Assembly: GCA_903821635.1 (NCBI GenBank)
Contig: CAIJLV010000205.1
Location: 1-47,216 of the forward strand
DNA from: an uncultured Verrucomicrobiota bacterium
Lineage (GTDB): Bacteria; Verrucomicrobiota; Verrucomicrobiia; Limisphaerales; UBA9464
Length of the DNA stretch: 47,216 nt
Reading direction: 5' to 3'
Shown in pieces: positions 44,101 through 47,216 of the stretch (the stretch's first letter is position 1; every line of letters begins with the position of its first letter). Made by a program: the position numbers and the translations under genes. The notes beneath the pieces were generated by a model that had not been told where the DNA came from, searched no databases, and saw only the letters and a program-made list of their open reading frames with translations.

Positions 44101-44284
44101 TGCCCCATTTTTCACCGGCGAGGTAGTTGGGCAGCTTGTCCGACGCTTCGGTGTAGGTGAACGGTTGGGGGCCAGGTTTGGGGGCGAGTGGACGGATGTT
44201 GGGGCCGACAATCGTCAATTCATCGGCATGGAGTGAGGCGGCGGCGACCAACGCGAGAGCGATACAGGGAGCGGACTGCTTCAT
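41174..44284 (-). CDS. Second PVC-type secreted beta-propeller/HEAT protein with CxxCH cytochrome domain
   Basis: A 1036-residue protein from ATG 44284, where a signal peptide begins (SAPCIALALVAAASLHA). The frame extends to 44404 but without signal character. Residues about 75-470 are the dehydrogenase-like propeller (FIASLFAAEPDITKPIALAWDERGRLWVAETVDYPNE, KICEDTNGDGRADKFTVFADKL, NNTWGLGLTEDGLV, GPDGAVWVLDWYNYIVQHNP). Residues about 510-880 are HEAT-like helices. A cytochrome c module follows, with CGVCH at 915-919, GPDLSG, and SIMPTG as likely axial Met. It has the same domain order as the protein at 27581-30712 but clearly different sequence, so the two are distant paralogues. It is likely periplasmic and feeds electrons to the respiratory chain; its substrate is unknown. 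Confidence 0.92.
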   Translation of the reverse strand: MKQSAPCIALALVAAASLHADELTIVGPNIRPLAPKPGPQPFTYTEASDKLPNYLAGEKWGTQGQAITQMQAPLSAEESSKRLVVQPGFIASLFAAEPDITKPIALAWDERGRLWVAETVDYPNEQQPEGQGRDRIKICEDTNGDGRADKFTVFADKLSIPTSLCFGNGGLIVIEGGHTLFLKDTNGDDKADERKVLFSGWNMGDTHATASNLRYGLDNWIWGTVGYSGFDGEVGGKKHKFGMGVFRFKPDGSAIEFIRSSNNNTWGLGLTEDGLVLGSTANGNAAWYMPIPNRYYETVSGWNASRMETVADTQAIYPVTEKVRQVDWHNKYTAGAGSAIYTARAFPQEFWNQISFVCEPTGHLIGWFRYERQGADFKAVNLGSFLASDDEWTAPIVAEVGPDGAVWVLDWYNYIVQHNPVPIGFKNGKGNAYETPIRDKRHGRVYRVVASGMTATAAPAALQQAKPAELVTALKSDNQLWRLHAQRLLVERGDQAVVPALRELVADPSADALGLNPTATHALWTLHGINSIGAETIAALKHPSASVRRAAVGVLPRNDASRDTLVRAGMLKDSEAQVRLAALLALADMPTDEAAGTALVAALLDPRNAGDRWLRDAIAAAAAKHLEGFGKAIIGSVDPLPEGALEVVRIVARHYATPAPDSVAQVVSTVAATAAPATLAVLDGLIAGWPAQSKPDFAGETEAQLSEAMSAFPEAAKDKLLVLAQKWNRLDLFTAQVVATQQRLAAKLADTAAGDPERIEAARGLLRLADELANVRATLTQISLQASPALAGGLLNALGESRLSETGAEILGRWKTLTPSQKRGALNTLLRRGPWATAVLDQLDAGNLVPKDLDGGQWQTLRNNPDRDLAARARTLAEKKGKLSADREAVMKQFLPAAKKAGDVKRGQELYAQNCGVCHLFYGAGGKVGPDLSGIGVRAKDEILAEILDPNRSVEANYVLWTVETKAGETFSGRLDTETQTSIELYDLQGQKHALQRKDIASLEASNQSIMPTGLEQVGEQGLADILEYLAAGVQK

Positions 44285-44464
44285 GGGAAAACGTGCTGCC
44301 AGCGTGCGCGAACTTTCAGCCCGTGAACATGAGCGTTTGCGTGAACCGTCTGAGGATTTTGTCGCGGCGCAGACAAGTTCGCTGGCCGCCACTGCTACCG
44401 CCAAAAGTCGACGTCCTAATGGCAGTCGAACCCAAGAGCGAGCCCATCAACGGGACCATAAACC

Positions 44465-45175
44465 CTAACGCTCATCGTCACGACTGCGGGCAAGCATCAC
44501 GTATTTCAGAACGGTCAGCAGGGCACTGACGAGCGCTGCGACATAAGTGAGTGCTGCAGCACTGAGCACACGATCCACGTCGGCATTTTCGCGATTAGTG
44601 ATGATTCCGTAGCGCAATAACTGCACTTTTGCCCGCCTGCTGGCGTCAAATTCCACTGGCAAGGTCACCGCTTGGAAAAAGGCAACGACGGAAAACAAAA
44701 TCACTCCGCCCCAGAGCAGTTTGGCTGACCAAGCGCCGCCAATCACCATGCCCGCGATGATAATCCACATCGACGCGTTGCTCGCAAAATTGGTCACCCC
44801 CACCAAAGCCATACGCAAGCCCAACGGGCCGTAGGCTTCCTTATGCTGGATCGCGTGACCAACTTCATGGGCCGCCACCCCGACGGCCGCTACGCTAGTG
44901 CTGTGGAAGTTCTCAGAAGACAGAAAGACGGACTTCTTCAGCGGGTCGTAATGATCGGTCAAATGCCCGGGCACCTCGAAAACTTCAACCCCAGACATGC
45001 CGTTGCGGTCCAAGATTTCGCGCGCGGCGTCAGCCCCAGTAATCCGCCGGTCGGTGCCGACTTCGCGGTAGCGCGAATACGTCGAACTCAGGCGCATCTG
45101 CGCCCAAAGGGCGAGCAGCATGCCCGGAATCATTACCCACCAATAGGGATCCCAGAATGAAAAGAAGGCGAACAT
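44465..45175 (-). CDS. Membrane zinc metallopeptidase (YugP/DUF-type zinc peptidase 2)
   Basis: A 236-residue protein from ATG 45175, beginning FFSFWDPYWWVMIPGMLLALWAQ as this family usually does. The active site is His103-Glu104-x-x-His107 (AAHEVGHAIQHKEAYGPL). Two or three helices follow (SMWIIIAGMVIGG, WGGVILFSVVAFFQAV) with LPVEFDASRRAKV, and a final helix (LTYVAALVSALLTVLKYVML). It is an integral membrane peptidase with the HExxH site on one face; the substrates are unknown. The frame runs on to 45595 but the extra sequence overlaps the divergent GDSL gene and has no domain. It is separated by 232 bases from that divergent gene. Confidence 0.93.
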   Translation of the reverse strand: MFAFFSFWDPYWWVMIPGMLLALWAQMRLSSTYSRYREVGTDRRITGADAAREILDRNGMSGVEVFEVPGHLTDHYDPLKKSVFLSSENFHSTSVAAVGVAAHEVGHAIQHKEAYGPLGLRMALVGVTNFASNASMWIIIAGMVIGGAWSAKLLWGGVILFSVVAFFQAVTLPVEFDASRRAKVQLLRYGIITNRENADVDRVLSAAALTYVAALVSALLTVLKYVMLARSRDDER

Positions 45176-45407
45176 CTTGAGCGAAAGCAGTCGGCCAGAT
45201 CGTCTAGCGAACGACAGAATAGGTAGAGCTCTTGTTCCAGCAGGCAAATGGACCGCGGGGGAAAAACAACCCGCAGGCGCACAAGAACATAATGACAGTA
45301 AACCCAGTAGTGCCCCACAAACCAGTCCCCTCGAATTATGTCCCTCCCAAACAGCGCTCGTTGCTCTGTCTTGACCATTTTCAAGTTCCCGCAGCAGCCT
45401 TGAAGGT

Positions 45408-46709
45408 ATGTCTACCATCCGCCCGCTGATTTTCGCCTCTTTATTAGCCTGCCTCTCCACCGCGTTCGCGGACGATTGGGAACTAAAGCCAGACGCTGCT
45501 GGCTTCGCTAAATTTAAGGCCAAAAAAGCACCGTCTCCGACCGGGCTGTTACTCCGGAAAAACGACCGTCTTGCGATCATCGGTGACTCGATCACCGAGC
45601 AGAAGATGTATTCGCGAATTATCGAGACCTATCTGACCACGTGCTTGCCGCACCTAAAGATCGGCGTTCGGCAATACGGCTGGGGCGGCGAGACCGCCGA
45701 GGGCTTCAAGAACCGGATGACAAACGACGTCTTGCGATTCAAGCCCACCATTGCAACGACCAGCTACGGCATGAACGACCACCGTTACACCACTTACGAC
45801 GAGAAGAATGGTCAGTGGTATCGCGACAATCAGCAGGCCATCGTGCAGGCGTTCAAAGCCGTGGGCGCGCGCGTCGTGCTGGGTTCGCCCGGCTGCGTCG
45901 GCCCCAAAGTGCCATGGAGCAAGTCCGATTCGGAGACCATGAACTTAAACCTCTGTGAACTGCGCAACATAGCCCTAGCCCTCGCGCAGCAAGAGCAGGT
46001 CACCTTCGCGGACGTATTCTGGCCAATGCTCACGCTCGGTTGGACAGCCACGAATCAGTTCGGTGAGACGTTTACTATCGCAGGCAAGGATTCCGTTCAT
46101 CCAGGCTGGGCGGGGCACGTCGTAATGGCTTCAGCTTACCTCAAGGCGCTGGGCGTGGACGGTGAAATCGGGACGTTCACCGTAGAACTAGGCACTGGCC
46201 GCGCCAGCGCGACGGCCGGACACGAGGTCATTTCCTACACAAACGGAGAAGTCACCTTGAAGAGCAGTCGCTATCCCTTCTGCACACCGTCCGGCGCATT
46301 GAGTGATGACAACACAATCCGTTCGGGAATGGCGCTGGTCGACTTCCCTTCGCAATTCAACCGCCTTTATCTAGTGGTCAAGGAGAACACCGCGAAGAGC
46401 TGTGAGGTCACATGGGGGAAGGAGACGAAAACTTACACTGCCCAACAGCTTGCTACGGGAATCAACCTAACAGCCGAATTCCTTCGCACCCCGTTCGACG
46501 AAAGTTTTAGACGGGTGGACGAAGCCGTGGGCCGCAAACAAAACTACGAAACCAAACAAGTCAAAAGCCTATTCCATGGAGAAGAGGGCAACGTGGACAT
46601 GGATGCAACCATCGCCTTGACAGAAAAAGCGAGGGCACTGCTTGTGGACGCGATCCGCCAAGCCGCAGTGCCGGTGATCCACCATCTTAAAATTAAAGCA
46701 TTGAACTGA
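45408..46709 (+). CDS. Secreted SGNH/GDSL-family hydrolase
   Basis: The 433-residue protein from ATG 45408 has a signal peptide (IRPLIFASLLACLSTAFA). The SGNH blocks are all present: block I with Ser61 (IIGDSITEQ), block II Gly in YGWGGETAEGF, block III Asn in YGMNDHRY, and block V Asp228-x-x-His231 (KDSVHPGWAGH). Residues about 245-433 form an extra C-terminal region with no domain I recognise. SGNH enzymes remove acyl or acetyl groups from sugars or lipids, and the signal peptide suggests action on external polysaccharide or glycan. AAGG lies just upstream of the ATG. It stands alone, divergent from the zinc peptidase gene, and base composition is slightly more AT-rich than in the genes before it. 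Confidence 0.92.
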   Translation: MSTIRPLIFASLLACLSTAFADDWELKPDAAGFAKFKAKKAPSPTGLLLRKNDRLAIIGDSITEQKMYSRIIETYLTTCLPHLKIGVRQYGWGGETAEGFKNRMTNDVLRFKPTIATTSYGMNDHRYTTYDEKNGQWYRDNQQAIVQAFKAVGARVVLGSPGCVGPKVPWSKSDSETMNLNLCELRNIALALAQQEQVTFADVFWPMLTLGWTATNQFGETFTIAGKDSVHPGWAGHVVMASAYLKALGVDGEIGTFTVELGTGRASATAGHEVISYTNGEVTLKSSRYPFCTPSGALSDDNTIRSGMALVDFPSQFNRLYLVVKENTAKSCEVTWGKETKTYTAQQLATGINLTAEFLRTPFDESFRRVDEAVGRKQNYETKQVKSLFHGEEGNVDMDATIALTEKARALLVDAIRQAAVPVIHHLKIKALN

Positions 46710-47155
46710 GCCAAGGGAATGGAATTGTTAATGGGGGACCTCGCGACAACCCGGCCGCCGAGTAGGGCGAACATTCCAATTCCCTTATTCCCCAGAATTC
46801 CTATGCGGGAGGTGGTAATGCTATCAATTCCATGATTAAGCAATAAAGCCCGCGGCCCGAATTAATGAGGTGAGAACGCACACGCCCTGCAAGTGGTTGG
46901 AAGGTTTCGTGCCTAAAGACACCTCAACCGGCAAGAAAAAGCGTCCATTTATCGAATCATACAGATGGGCACTATCAGCCATCTTTAACCGGCCGGCCGC
47001 CGATCTACTGCCCCAACTTAAAGCACCGGAAAGACAACGAGGGCAACGCTAAAGCGATTTTTATTACTTTCACTATCGGCGCATTCGAGAATGACGTGAC
47101 CTCGCCAAACTGAGCCGGGAGGAGTGAGAGTCTGGGCCGAAGAAAGGACCAGACG
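46710..47155. other. Gene-free, AT-richer stretch before the insertion sequence
   Basis: Just after the GDSL stop, GGGAATGGAATTGTT (46715-46729) and AACATTCCAATTCCC (around 46769-46783) form an imperfect inverted repeat that may end that transcript. A 60-codon frame from GTG 46870 to 47052 has no ribosome-binding site and no recognisable family, so it is not called. CGCTAAAGCG followed by ATTTTTATT at about 47047-47065 is a weak terminator-like site. No RNA gene was seen. Confidence 0.5.
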
Positions 47156-47216
47156 ATGAAAGGCAAGCGACACACGACGGAGGAGAAGATTCGGATCCTG
47201 CGGGAAGTGGACGGAG
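47092..47216 (+). mobile_element. Left end of an IS3-type insertion sequence (cut by the window)
   Basis: The sequence from about TGACGTGACCTCGCC at 47092, through the conserved-looking leader with GAGCCGGGAGGAG, to the transposase start resembles the left end of IS3-group elements that I associate with Verrucomicrobia. The exact terminal repeat and target duplication cannot be fixed because the right end is outside the window. Confidence 0.5.
47156..47216 (+). CDS. IS3-family transposase OrfA, N-terminal fragment (3' partial)
   Basis: Only the first 20 codons are present, beginning MKGKRHTTEEKIRILRE, which matches the start of IS3-group OrfA proteins. Those carry a helix-turn-helix DNA-binding domain and are joined to OrfB by frameshifting. 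GAAAGGA lies about eight bases upstream as a ribosome-binding site. The gene runs off the right edge, so intactness is unknown. Confidence 0.7.
   Translation, partial: MKGKRHTTEEKIRILREVDG

Noticed and set aside
46870..47052. A 60-codon frame starting at GTG
   Set aside because: There is no separate ribosome-binding site and no family resemblance, and it lies in a decayed-looking stretch next to an insertion sequence.

Overview
The window looks like a piece of a GC-rich verrucomicrobial chromosome (PVC group, probably near Pedosphaera/Limisphaerales). This is inferred from family content, not from a search. The indicators are two long secreted proteins with a beta-propeller, a helical-repeat region and a C-terminal CxxCH cytochrome module; two FG-GAP/VCBS proteins ending in an ASPIC/UnbV domain; a Tat-exported DUF1501 protein; a Tat-exported Gfo/Idh/MocA oxidoreductase; a secreted CotH-family protein; RHS repeats of the YDxxxR/LTN type; and a fused ccoNO oxidase gene. 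No rRNA, tRNA or CRISPR array was seen.

Layout. (1) 1-2.6 kb is accessory DNA: the 3' part of an RHS gene with an AT-rich variable tip, a small gene overlapping its stop codon, a frameshifted second RHS core fragment, and the N-terminal stub of a tyrosine-type integrase joined to that fragment head to head. (2) 2.8-13.5 kb holds an UnbV/VCBS protein divergent from an eight-CxxCH cytochrome, then typA on the minus strand behind a strong terminator hairpin, a second UnbV/VCBS protein, and a secreted M28 metallopeptidase. (3) 13.6-18.9 kb is a minus-strand unit: PQQ-type beta-propeller (broken by an in-frame TAG), PhyH-type dioxygenase, CotH-family protein, DUF1501 protein. (4) 18.96-27.3 kb is a compact minus-strand cbb3 oxidase operon in the order ccoI, ccoS, ccoNO, ccoQ-like, ccoP, ccoG, ccoH/fixH, TauE/SafE-like. 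It encodes the enzyme, its copper supply and its assembly factors. (5) 27.6-30.7 kb is a propeller/CxxCH protein. (6) 30.8-33.5 kb is on the plus strand: single-domain response regulator, metallophosphoesterase, DEAD-box RNA helicase and a possible small membrane protein. (7) 33.5-33.8 kb is a gene-free repeat region with a nested inverted repeat. (8) 33.8-45.2 kb is on the minus strand: UvrA-type ATPase, Gfo/Idh/MocA oxidoreductase, CPA2 antiporter with RCK_C domains, second propeller/CxxCH protein, membrane zinc peptidase. (9) 45.4-46.7 kb is a secreted SGNH/GDSL hydrolase. The right edge cuts into an IS3-type transposase gene.

How the genes fit together. The clearest functional unit is the microaerobic respiratory operon: CcoI imports copper, CcoG, CcoH, CcoS and the SafE-like protein assist assembly, and CcoNO/Q/P form the oxidase. 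Around it are many exported redox or surface proteins (octaheme cytochrome, two CxxCH propeller proteins, VCBS/UnbV proteins, DUF1501, CotH, PhyH), a repertoire typical of soil or freshwater Verrucomicrobia. Both ends of the window are marked by mobile or recombining DNA. I did not find a system I can defend as wholly new. The best leads are the RHS tip locus, the octaheme/UnbV neighbourhood, the PQQ-PhyH-CotH-DUF1501 unit with its nonsense codon, and the nested inverted repeat.
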